The translations under genes and the position numbers were made by a program. The notes under the pieces were generated by a model that ran no database searches, was not told where the DNA came from, and was given only the letters and a program-made list of their open reading frames with translations. A stretch of DNA of 33,579 nucleotides, from contig NQWY01024949.1 of the NCBI GenBank assembly GCA_019425655.1, positions 1-33,579 of the forward strand, written 5' to 3'. Of the stretch, positions 1 to 9,049 are shown in pieces. This stretch comes from Rhizophagus prolifer (taxonomy: Eukaryota; Glomeromycota; Glomeromycetes; Glomerales; Glomeraceae). Positions within the stretch are counted from its first letter, which is position 1. Each line of letters begins with the position of its first letter.

Positions 1-1325
1 AAAAAAGGATTAGTTCTTATAATTGGAGCATGGAATTATCCAGTTAATTTGGTATTATTGCCTTTGGTAGGAGCAATAGCAGCAGGATGTACGGCAATAA
101 TTAAACCATCAGAATTGGCAACAAACACATCAACAACAATTTGCGCATTACTACCGAAATATTTAGATCAAAAAGCTTATAAATGTATTAATGGAGGAGA
201 AACGGAAATGACAGAATTATTAAAATATAAATTTGATCATATATTTTTTACAGGATCTAGTGTTATAGGTAAAAAGATTATGTCAGCAGCTTCAAAACAT
301 TTAACTCCAGTTACACTTGAACTGGGAGGAAAAAGTCCTGTAATATTAGATGAAAATGTTAATTTTTCGGTTACGGCGAAAAGATTAATTTGGGCCAAAT
401 CATTTAATTCGGGTCAAACATGTGTCGCACCAGATTATATTTTATGTACTAAAAAAGCTCAAAAGGCTTTACTTAAAGAAATTCCCAAAGTATTAAAAGA
501 TCAATTCGGTAATGATATACAAAAATCTCCGGATTATGCTCGTATAATTAATCAAAGGCATTTTGATCGTTTAGCAAAATTGTTAGAAAAAACCAAAGGA
601 AATATTGTGATTGGAGGAAAAATTGATCGTGATGATTTATTTATTGAACCCACTTTTGTTGAAAATGTACCTAGAAATGATAGGTTAATGGAGGATGAAA
701 TTTTCGGCCCTATTTTCCCTATTGTTACTGTAGACAATATTGAAGAAGCCATTAGATTTATTAATGAAAAAGAATGTCCTCTTTCGTTATATCCTTTTAG
801 TAACGACAAGAACACTATTAAATACAGTAAGTAAAGAATCAAAAATGAGAAAAGAATAAAAGGAGAGATGTATTAATTTTTTTTTTTAAAAAAAAAGTTG
901 TGGATAATACACGTTCTGGTGGAGTAACCGTCAATGACTGTCTTATTCATGCTACTGGTAAGCTAATACTCAATTCCTATCTCTTTTCATTTCATAATCA
1001 TCTCATTATTTATTTTTTAGTTCCAACTTTACCATTTGGAGGGACGGGAGCATCAGGAATGGGTGCATATCATGGACGTAAATCATTCGAAGTATTTACA
1101 CATGAAAGAAGTGTGTTGACATCACCATTTTACTCGGAAAAGTTATTAGAAGGAAGATATGCCCCATATAAAGAATCAAATTACAATACATTAAATTGGT
1201 TAATGTTTTCTAAACCAAAATTTTCTAATAAACGTAATAGAGGAAAATGGAAAATCAAAAATATTTTTGGAGTATTATGTATCATTATTGTTGCTTATGT
1301 TATTAAGAAAAAGTTTATTAAATAG
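1..1325 (+). CDS. HFD1: Fatty aldehyde dehydrogenase, class 3 (5' partial)
   Basis: NAD(P)-dependent oxidation of medium/long-chain aldehydes to acids. The frame is already open at base 1 (Rossmann-fold segment GAWNYPVNL), so the N-terminus lies outside the window. Exons are 1-826, 898-957 and 1021-1325, with introns GTAAGT...AG (827-897) and GTAAGC...TAG (958-1020); phases join cleanly into IVDNTRSGGVTVND and ATVPTLPFGG. Visible family motifs are ELGGKSPVI (general-base Glu), NSGQTCVAPDY (catalytic Cys), EIFGPIFPIV and PFGGTGASGMG. The last 20 or so residues are a hydrophobic stretch (FGVLCIIIVAYVI) followed by lysines, as in tail-anchored ER/lipid-droplet/mitochondrial forms (human ALDH3A2, yeast Hfd1). 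Seen: motifs and tail. Known: family reaction. Inferred: membrane targeting. The next gene is convergent, 296 bp away; nothing else is seen between them. Confidence 0.95.
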
Positions 1326-1621
1326 AAATGATGGATGAGAGGAGGTATTTCAAATTCGAGAGAGATAAAAAATATATATTTATTAATTGTAAGTCAAGAA
1401 CTTTTAATTTATATTAAATATTATAAATATTGGAACTTTTGTTCACAAGTATATATTATTTATATTTTCAATTATATATGCTAGACGAATTGCATTTTAT
1501 TTACAAAAATAATTTAAAAACGAAATGGACTATACCACAAAAATAATTCGGTATGAGTTCCTGTACAAAAATTTTGAAGCATACTGATTATAGCTTGATT
1601 ATGGAGGAAAATGCTTCTATT

Positions 1622-2240
1622 TTATTCCATATCCATATCAAATACACCATGATCATGATGATCTTTATTATCTACAAAAGAAAAGTGTGTCAATAAACAA
1701 ACCAATCAAATACAGTCAATGTTGTATAATATCTTACCGTGAGCATCATCATCACCACTTTCAGTACCATTCGTATTATTATTAACTTCTTGTTGTTTAA
1801 GCTTGATAGGAAGAGTTTGCGGAGGGGCTAAGTGACCTTCCACTTGGGTTGTTTTAATATTATTACTATTAGATTTTGTTGAATTATTATTTTCGGTATG
1901 AGGAACTTTCGTTACTCCGGGAACATAAGCCAGATTAGATGGAGGAGTTTTTGCCAATGGAGAATGAGCAAGATTAAGTAATGTTGTACGATCATAAATA
2001 ATTCTTGATCCTTTTTAACCAACTTGGTAACTAATGATCTATTGATCTTAACGAGGAAACCTAATCGACAATTTTAATTTTTTTTAACGTATTGTAAAAT
2101 ACTTTACCTCCAGGCGTACTAGAATAAATTGTTCCTAAAGGAGTTGTACTATAATGTGCCGGGAGCGATGCCCCGGATTCGGCTTTTTTTATAGTAGGAA
2201 TGTCCCTAGCAGTAGCAGCAGTTGCAGCAGTTGATGACAT
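1622..2240 (-). CDS. EIF4EBP: eIF4E-binding protein (4E-BP), animal-type translation repressor
   Basis: Small, probably disordered repressor of cap-dependent translation that would compete with eIF4G for eIF4E under TOR control. Three exons on the reverse strand (2240-2108, 2010-1738, 1671-1622; GT...AG introns, phases 1 and 1) give 151 residues. Hallmarks in order: RDIP (residues 12-15), close to the animal RAIP motif; YSTTPLGTIYSSTPGG (30-45), with TP sites T33 and T42 matching human T37 and T46; the eIF4E-binding motif YDRTTLL (50-56, YxxxxL-hydrophobic); HSPLAKTPP, with S61 and T66 matching S65 and T70; a Ser/Asn/Gln-rich linker; and a C-terminal FDMDM (146-150), a TOS motif used to dock raptor in animals. 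At 151 residues it is slightly longer than human 4E-BP1 (118). Function is inferred from motif conservation. It is divergent from SEC14 and convergent with the dehydrogenase. Confidence 0.94.
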
Positions 2241-3330
2241 ATTTAAATAATGCTAAATGTTTCAAATATATGTTTTAATATTTGGATCTCATAATAATAA
2301 TAATAAAAGGAAATGATTCTAAATCGTGATCTAGCCACTTTTATTTGCGATTAAAGATAAAAGAAAAACCAACAAAAACTGGTTATTTGAAATTAGATGT
2401 TGAAGAAACACTTTTTATATCTTTATTACATATTAATGACATGATCCAGTCATGAGTCATGTTAATCAGTTACACACAAAAAATCCACACATTGGTGTTC
2501 TATTAATTCTATTTGGTTCAGAAACTACCATAATAGGAATCAAGAAAATCATTGACCTGTGATTGGATTTAAAAATGTATCACGTGAAAATATTTTTAAT
2601 TATGTGTCAAATCATGATTTTGTAATGCTTTCAAATGCTATAAGATTCAACCTATGACCTTACACGAGATCAAATGCATATGCATTGGTGGATCAGATTT
2701 CAAAAATGATATTATTTATTTTCCATTTATAGCATAATTACGTGGCTTTCAATTTATGGACGAAAAAAAAATTGAAATTTATTCTTGTTCTCTTTCACAT
2801 AAATTATTCAATATTTTGTATGGTATATATGGTATATCGGGTTTAATTAACTTTTTTTTAGAAAGAAATACGTCCGGCAAATTCCTATTTTTTTAATCGA
2901 TTCGGCCATTTTCATTGATTATACATTATTATATCGGATCACAAAGCGATAAGTGAGTGGTTCATTTTCATTAAATTATACATGTTACATAAATTAAGCA
3001 TTACATTAAGTTTATAATTTATACTCTTGTAATACACTTTGATTCGTACACCTTCTATTGTATGGTTTTTTTTGATGTGGGCGTACAGATATGAGTTATC
3101 AATTACCTAAAAAAGGCTCTACACGCTTTTTGGTTTAACCAATACTTAAAAAAGATTTAAATATTTGAAGTAATTTTCTATTTCGAAACTCAAAAAATAA
3201 AAATTGATCTTAACAATCTCTTACCTTTTTACCATCTCAATTTTTCTTTATTAAAAATCTAGCAAGGGACCTCGTTTCTTTATTATTTTCTTATACAATC
3301 TTTTAATAAAACTTTTTACATATATTAAAA
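2241..3330. promoter_or_regulatory. Divergent intergenic region between 4E-BP and SEC14
   Basis: About 1.1 kb of AT-rich sequence separating two divergent start codons, so it must hold both promoters. A CACGTG E-box-like site lies at about 2581-2586. The stretch just before the SEC14 start is pyrimidine/AT-rich. No open frame with coding character, tRNA or repeat was recognised. Confidence 0.5.
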
Positions 3331-4221
3331 ATGCCTCCAGCAACAAACTCTACCGAACAACAAAAATTTACAGGACATATTGGAAGTTTAAGTCCTCAGC
3401 AAGAAGAAACATTAGATAAATTCCGTCAAGAAATTAAAGAGGAAGGGATATTTGATGAAAGACGTCATGACGACGCATGTTTATTAAGATTTTTACGTGC
3501 ACGTAAATTTGATTTAGTTAAAACAAAAAAAATGTTTACGGATTGTGAAAAGTGGCGTAAAGATTTTGGCGTAGATGAATTGGTAGCCACATTTGATTAT
3601 AAAGAACGTGATGAAGTAATGAAATATTATCCAAGATATTATCATAAGACCGATAAGGATGGTAGACCAATTTATATTGAAGAAATTGGTAAGGTTGACG
3701 TAAAAGCTTTATATCAAATTACGACAATTGATAGGCAAATTCAAAATTTAGTTGTTGAATATGAAAAATTGTCCGATATTAGATTACCTTCTTGTTCTGA
3801 AAAATATGGAAAATTAATTGAAACTTCTTGTACTATCCTTGATCTTAAGGGAGTTAGTATACGTTCTTTTTCGAACGTTTTTGGTTTTGTTAAACAAGCT
3901 TCTAACATCGGTCAAAATTATTATCCCGAACGTATGGGTAAATTTTATATAATTAATGCTCCCATGTTATTTTCCTCTGTTTGGGGTTTAGTTAAACCTT
4001 TATTAGATGAAGTAACTGCCGCTAAAATTGTTATTCTTAATTCAAAATATCAACCTACTTTATTGGAAAACATTCCCATTGAAAATTTACCCTCCGCTTT
4101 CGGTGGTAAATGTAATTGTGAGGGAGGCTGTCAGCTCTCAGATGCAGGTCCATGGAAGGGGTCTAGTGCTATTAATGGATTTGTAACAAATGACTCAACA
4201 TCTAATGCTGACAAGAAATAA
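3331..4221 (+). CDS. SEC14: Sec14-type phosphatidylinositol/phosphatidylcholine transfer protein
   Basis: Single-exon gene of 296 residues, close to yeast Sec14 (304). It exchanges PI and PC between membranes and links lipid metabolism to Golgi secretion. The CRAL-TRIO N-terminal helical domain covers about residues 25-75 (LRFLRARKFDLVKTKKMF). The CRAL-TRIO lipid-binding fold covers about 90-260, with DGRPIYIEEIGKVD, TILDLKGVSI, NYYPERMGKFYIINAP and the C-terminal lid region. The segment LENIPIENLPSAFGGKCNCEGGC matches the typical end of fungal Sec14. The ATG is preceded by an A-rich leader and is the natural start, giving the family N-terminus. Nothing is odd apart from the lack of introns in an intron-rich neighbourhood. 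Confidence 0.97.
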   Translation: MPPATNSTEQQKFTGHIGSLSPQQEETLDKFRQEIKEEGIFDERRHDDACLLRFLRARKFDLVKTKKMFTDCEKWRKDFGVDELVATFDYKERDEVMKYYPRYYHKTDKDGRPIYIEEIGKVDVKALYQITTIDRQIQNLVVEYEKLSDIRLPSCSEKYGKLIETSCTILDLKGVSIRSFSNVFGFVKQASNIGQNYYPERMGKFYIINAPMLFSSVWGLVKPLLDEVTAAKIVILNSKYQPTLLENIPIENLPSAFGGKCNCEGGCQLSDAGPWKGSSAINGFVTNDSTSNADKK

Positions 4222-4559
4222 ACTTGATCTTTTTAAATTTAGTTATATATATTTAAAGGAAAAACTTGGACATTTTTTTATTAATGATTTATAGAATATT
4301 CTTTAATTTGTTTCCATTATTATTGTTTTTATTTTATAGATTAGTATATTATTATTTTTGTTTTTAATAATATAATAAAAATTGGAAACGAATCGACGAA
4401 ATTTTTTTTTACAAATTGATCAATTCAATTGATATTGATTTTATTTACAACATGAAATCCTACAAAACAAAATTTTCGTTCATCCCTTTTTTGTATTGTA
4501 TAATTAGTTATACTGCAAAATATTAAGCGTATTTAACATTGATATTTTGATTTACTTAG
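4222..4559. other. Convergent 3' intergenic region
   Basis: About 340 bp of AT-rich sequence between the SEC14 stop and the stop of the reverse-strand gene downstream. It presumably contains both 3' UTRs and poly(A) sites (AATAAA-like AT runs around 4365-4385). No gene seen. Confidence 0.5.
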
Positions 4560-5363
4560 CTAATTAATGCTTGATGTTTGAGAAAGTGATGATTTTCTCA
4601 ATTCAGCAAAGAAATCATTGCCATTCGCCATTAAATTTCCTAAAAAAAAGGTATTATGTGATAATAGAAATTCCGGATTAACCTCTTTGTCCCCATACAT
4701 GTCCACCTCTAGCTTCCCAAGTAGTAGATTTATGCAACTCCGGTTTTTCTAAAAGAAAAACTAATCAATTTTAATTTTAACAATAATAGATTCTATTTAT
4801 AACTACCGGATTCGGGAAGGTTATTATCATAATATTGATTCAATGCTTCCTTCCAAGCTAGATACAAAAATGATTTTTTTCTCTTAATTTAAAAATTTAA
4901 ACTTGAATCACAAACGTTGAGAATAGTTACAATTATTCAAAAAATTTGAAACTTCTTGAGCATTAAAGTTATTGACAGGGGAGTGTTCTAGAGGCCGTTT
5001 CACACTAGGCAGAGATGGACCAGGAACGGCCGCTGATACAAATGAATTATGATTTGAAGCGAATGATGTTGAATTTAGTGTGACCGTTGAATAAGGAGTG
5101 ATCGTTCCTGATGATGTTAGAGTTATTATTTTAAGAGTTAATATGTAATGATCTTTATTTTTTACTGATGCTGTTTGATACAAAATACAAAAATTAATTA
5201 ACTCTCACCGAAAGAGTTTTTTCTATTATTATAATTATTGTAATAATTCGTTTGTTTTTTGAAACTAAAATAATAGACAAATTAAATGAATACACATACA
5301 ACAATTATATGCTGAAGTTAAAATTAAATATTACTGTCGGTCGTCTTCACGTGCGCCTGTCAT
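4560..5363 (-). CDS. Six-exon protein of unknown family, 173 aa
   Basis: I do not recognise the family. Six exons (5363-5335, 5264-5209, 5170-4931, 4857-4807, 4748-4683, 4639-4560) with GT...AG introns of 38-73 bp splice without a phase conflict into 522 nt ending in TAG. That consistency over five introns is the main evidence that the gene is real. The start is MTGAREDDR; the middle (about 30-100) is Ser/Thr/Asn-rich and probably disordered. The last 65 residues look folded and conserved in style, with the landmarks SWKEALNQYYD, then TTWEARGGHVWGQRGN, then NDFFAELRKS. No signal peptide or membrane segment. The first intron donor is GTAATA, so exon 1 is the weakest part. Its start codon lies 185 bp from the U1 snRNA start, head to head. 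Confidence 0.75.
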
Positions 5364-5548
5364 AATTTTAAAAAGAACGTTCATAAAAAAGAAATTTTAT
5401 GCGAGTGATTTTTTTGGATTTTTTTCCGTATTTGATTGGTCACTAAAATTATGTTAGATAATCAGATCACAAGTCACATGAGATCCCATAATTTTCTCAA
5501 CCTCGAAATACCATATATAAGCAATCAATATCGCTTTTATTAATGTTC
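5364..5548. promoter_or_regulatory. Compact bidirectional promoter of U1 snRNA and the unknown gene
   Basis: Only 185 bp separate the U1 5' end from the opposite-strand ATG. A TATA-like ATATATAA at 5513-5520 sits about 36 to 29 bp upstream of the U1 start, and an inverted CCAAT box (ATTGG) lies at 5435-5439. Assignment to U1 follows from spacing; use by the other gene is inferred. Confidence 0.6.
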
Positions 5549-5713
5549 ATACTTACCTGGCGCGGCATCTCTGTGATCAATAAGGCAGAGGTGCGGGTGA
5601 TGGTTGCTGGCATTGCACAGCGCTGGCGGCTATTGCTCCGAACATCCGTATGGATGTCTCGAGCGCATAATTTCTGGTAGTTGGGGTGGTCATGGTTCGC
5701 CGTGGCCACCCCT
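5549..5713 (+). ncRNA. U1: U1 spliceosomal snRNA
   Basis: RNA component of the U1 snRNP, which base-pairs with 5' splice sites. The 5' end is ATACTTACCTGG, the universal U1 start that is complementary to CAG|GTAAGTAT. Stem-loop I: 5565-5573 pairs with 5586-5594 around the loop TGATCAATAAGG (U1-70K site). Stem-loop II: 5606-5611 pairs with 5622-5627 around a 10-nt loop ATTGCACAGC (U1A-type ATTGCAC). Stem-loop III contains ACATCC/GGATGT. The Sm site is AATTTCTGG (5669-5677). Stem-loop IV is a perfect 13-bp hairpin (5683-5695 with 5700-5712) capped by TTCG. Total length about 165 nt, as in animals (164). It is much richer in GC than its flanks. The 3' end is placed just after stem-loop IV and is approximate. 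Confidence 0.97.
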
Positions 5714-6629
5714 ATTTTTATTTATTTTAGTGGGTTTGGGAGTGATTGGAGATTAAATGGCTTTTGTGAATAACTGATAAGGCGATTAATGTTTCACAAT
5801 GATCATGTGAGTTGAAAACTTAATTCGTAAACATATATTTTCTATAAAAGGTTTAGTTATAACTGCATAATCTTGATATGCAGTAACAGGTAAAACGTCT
5901 ACCTAAATAATAACTACAACAAAAGATCTCTCTTCATGAGTTCCACACTCAGCTCTAAAAAATAGTTGGGGATCTTATTTCTAGCCGATATTACAATTAC
6001 CACGATCATTCCCAATGTTACAAGCGAACCCTGCTTGTTATAAATACTATGAATATCATTTGATCTATGCGATCTTGATTTGACAATTGCACTGGTATTC
6101 TATGCCTTATTATCATGCTAAATCTACTTAGGCTAATGACATTTCTATTTTTTTATAATAAGTTGTTACATTATTTTATTTGTAATTGGGAATACTAGAG
6201 ACGTTTACATCGCGGCATCAAGTGATTATTATTATGTTGGATAAGATAGAAGTGAAAGCCAGTGAGACTGTTTAAAATTCCTTGAGTAGTCGCGTAGTTA
6301 TATTGAAGAAGAGTATAAATTTGGTATTATTGAATAAATTTTCTCTAAATTTAAAAGGTCAGATTTAATTTCTTGTACTATGCCAACTTGGTACGACTAT
6401 AGCAATATTAATTTTTTATTGGTTTAAATTATTTTATTAAGATGAGAAAAGAACTTTTTTAAAAGTCAGTAAACGAATTACTAATTAACTATCGGAGTTA
6501 TGATTTGTTTTTTTCGGGGAAATATTTTATTTTATTTTATTTTTAAATATTGAAATAGATTATAAATTGTTGATAAATATTTATTGTATTAACGAAAGTC
6601 AATCATTTTAATTTAAAAATTTATTTATT
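5714..6629. other. Intergenic region downstream of U1
   Basis: About 915 bp between the U1 3' end and the RDI1 stop. AT-rich, with stops in all frames at short intervals. I saw no convincing coding exon, tRNA or snoRNA. It presumably holds the U1 3'-end signal and the RDI1 3' UTR. Confidence 0.5.
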
Positions 6630-7740
6630 TTAGTCCCAATCCTTTTTGATGTCAAAAGACTAATAATTTGAAATATTATTAGTTAAAATTGTTATAATAC
6701 TATATAGGTAAAATCAATTATGAAAATTGTGAAATAACAATTACCCATGACCATTCAATGTGAGTGACGTTATCATCATCGATAAATTTGCTCTATTTAA
6801 AATACGAGAATTAAAATGCTGCTTGATTATTTTCAAACCATAAATTATTTTAAATCTTACTAACCTTTGCTTCATAATGTCCACGTGCAAGCATACCGCT
6901 CGGGGCTTCTTCAATCATGAACTATTTATAATGAAAAAATCCATAATTTAAAAAATGTATCAGCTATAAAGTATAATAAAATGAAATAAGTCACATACTT
7001 TCTTTTCATAAGGTTCTGAAGTAGGGTTTGGACCGTAACTTCCGATCATTTCTTCAGTTTTGTCAACCCTGATTCCTTTTCTCTTAACAACTTGCAAATA
7101 TTTTAATCCGGAAACAACATCATGTTGTATTCTATAATAAATAAAATATATAAATCGAATATCGCATAAATTTTCCGAAAATATAGTATTTACCTAAATT
7201 TGACTTTCAAACGATATTCCACGCCTTCTTTGATTGTGAATGGAGTATTTTTAACATTTTCAAGTTTTTCTATTGAAAAAAAAAAAAAATTAATTTGCCG
7301 TTCACAAATTCATCTTTTATGATCATTAATTTAATAAAAATATTAAAAACCTGGAGTAGATAAGTCCAAAACAACATCATCTCTTCCTTCAACTTCTAAT
7401 GCAATTTGCAAGATAACAACCTAATTTAGAAGAATTTGTTTAACATGAAAATTTTAATAGAATGAAAAAATTTATGTATAAGTGCATACTCTCCGAGGAT
7501 CGTCAACAGGGCCTAAAATAAAAGGTAAATTAATCTCGCCATAAAATCCATTAATAAATAAGACGTATACTCCTTACCGGTTGTAGCAGAGTCTAACCCG
7601 AGGGATGCTTTCCATTTTGCAAGAGATTCATCGTCAGCATCTAAATTTTTATATTCATGGAGGGTTTTCTTTTCGCCAACTTTATAACCTGCTGTTTGAC
7701 TAGGAGTCAAATCGTCGTCTTGATCTGTTACGTTTGACAT
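6630..7740 (-). CDS. RDI1: Rho GDP-dissociation inhibitor
   Basis: Binds prenylated Rho/Rac/Cdc42 GTPases, holds them GDP-bound and extracts them from membranes into the cytosol. Eight exons (7740-7578, 7512-7490, 7420-7351, 7269-7194, 7131-6999, 6921-6865, 6792-6745, 6659-6630) splice in phase to 600 nt, 199 residues, the normal length. The N-terminal regulatory arm includes LDADDESLAKWKASLGLD. The immunoglobulin-like prenyl-binding domain follows with DDPRRVVILQIALEVEGRDD, IKEGVEYRLKVKF, QHDVVSGLKYLQ, KTEEMIGSYGPN, EEAPSGMLARGHYEAK, HIEWSWSFDIKKDWD. Reading through the last intron (6660-6744) would give a wrong tail, VIVISQFS, so the final exon (SFDIKKDWD) is needed to restore the family C-terminus. 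Nothing unusual otherwise. Confidence 0.96.
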
Positions 7741-8091
7741 GATATTATAAAAAACTTGAGAATATAAAATATAATTGTGTGCAAGATGAACAAACTATAT
7801 TATTGCTATATATTTTTACATTTATTTATAAAAGTTTGTTCAGACTTTTCCATTTGATTGGTCGATAATCGAATGCATAATTATACTTTATTTATATCCT
7901 GCCATTTAATAATTAAAGGCAAGATCTCACAAAAGATCTGCCTTGTGTAGAGTAATTAAACTACGTGATACAAGTTGGGTTTCTTATTACGATAATAGTA
8001 ATTCTACAAACATTAAATAAAGTAATTCAAATTATTTTTAAAAAGTTTTTTTCCTTCCTCGGCCCATCTTTACAGCAGTAACATCTATTTA
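7741..8091. other. Intergenic region: RDI1 promoter and BET1 3' flank, with a small hairpin
   Basis: About 350 bp, no gene seen. An inverted repeat at 7918-7942 (GGC-A-AGATCT, 6-nt loop, AGATCT-GCC) could form a short hairpin. It is close to the BET1 3' end, but a terminator role is only a guess. Confidence 0.4.
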
Positions 8092-8733
8092 TCATACATC
8101 ATTCCGTACATTGTTATCATTAAAATCACTGGCTACCCCAATTTCATCACCGCTTTCTCTACTCCAAAACCCCCAAAAATTATACAGTAAGAAAAATATT
8201 CCTATAATAAAAATAATCAAATAACACATATATTGTCTGTGTCTTATCGACGTCATATGTTTAAGTTTTCCCACAGTTCCGTTTAATCCTCCTCTAAGTG
8301 ATGTAAATGAATTTCCCTATATATTAAGTAATCGTTAAATTCCAGTGAAAGGAAAGTAAAATAAGTCAAATTAATAAGAATAAAATATAATGTACAAACC
8401 GATTCATCAAGGACATGATTAACTTGGTCGTTAACATCATTATGAATATCAAGTGTGATCTAATCAAAAAAAGAAGAATACATATAAATCTTTTCATAGT
8501 CCCAATTTAGTAAAATAGTAATTTACCTTGTGTAAACTAGATAATTTTGAACTTAAATCTTGCAATCTTAAATCGTTTTGTTGTTCAAATGTATTAACCG
8601 TATTTATATCCCGATCATGTTTTATTTTCCTTCCTGATGAAAGGAAAGATTCGCTGTTACTACCACCTGAAAGTAAATTTGCTCGATCTGAAGACCTAGA
8701 TGTATTGTTTGTCCAGTAACTTGTATTATTCAT
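8092..8733 (-). CDS. BET1: Bet1-type Qc-SNARE (ER-Golgi)
   Basis: Tail-anchored SNARE of ER-to-Golgi vesicle fusion. Three exons (8733-8527, 8459-8400, 8316-8092; all phase 0) give 163 residues. A Ser/Asn-rich N-terminus is followed by a Qc SNARE helix from about residue 50 to 110 (QNDLRLQDLSSKLSSLHK, ITLDIHNDVNDQVNHVLDES, NSFTSLRGGLNGTVGKLK), with the zero-layer glutamine at about residue 81, then the transmembrane anchor MCYLIIFIIGIFFLLYNFWG. The anchor wording MCYL..F is typical of Bet1; the related Sft1 is the main alternative. Odd: about 25 residues (SRESGDEIGVASDFNDNN...) follow the anchor and would face the lumen, whereas Bet1 proteins usually end almost directly after the membrane segment. 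Confidence 0.88.
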
Positions 8734-9049
8734 TTTATTAAAGTTTATAAACAGATTGTGAATTAAACAAATTGTGAATAAATGAATATATATAAAAGAA
8801 TTTGAGACTAAACGTAATCAGAATTTATTCGGAATTCTATATATCCGAAGGTAAAAATTTGTTGGCCTGAAAATTTTGGTTTTTTTTATCTAACCAATAA
8901 AATTTCCGGAATTAGTAGATCAACTACGTATATAGCTAGCTGCAACGAGCGATAAACATTATTCTTATTGTTAACGAAAAATTAAATATTTAATGATCGA
9001 CACAGGAACTTTACTATTAAGATAACGTCTAATCCGTTAAAATACCACT
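8734..9049. promoter_or_regulatory. Intergenic region: BET1 promoter and BLM10 3' flank
   Basis: 316 bp of AT-rich sequence between two reverse-strand genes. No gene, repeat or RNA recognised. Confidence 0.45.

Noticed and set aside
5497-5709. Reverse-strand open frame starting MATANHDHPNY followed by a consensus splice donor, as first exon of the gene at 4560-5363
   Set aside because: It is the antisense of U1 snRNA; the donor is the complement of the U1 5' end, and the downstream gene has its own phase-consistent start at 5363.
5602-5715. Pol III box A/box B-like strings suggesting a tRNA-type gene
   Set aside because: They fall inside the U1 structure, which accounts for every element of the region.
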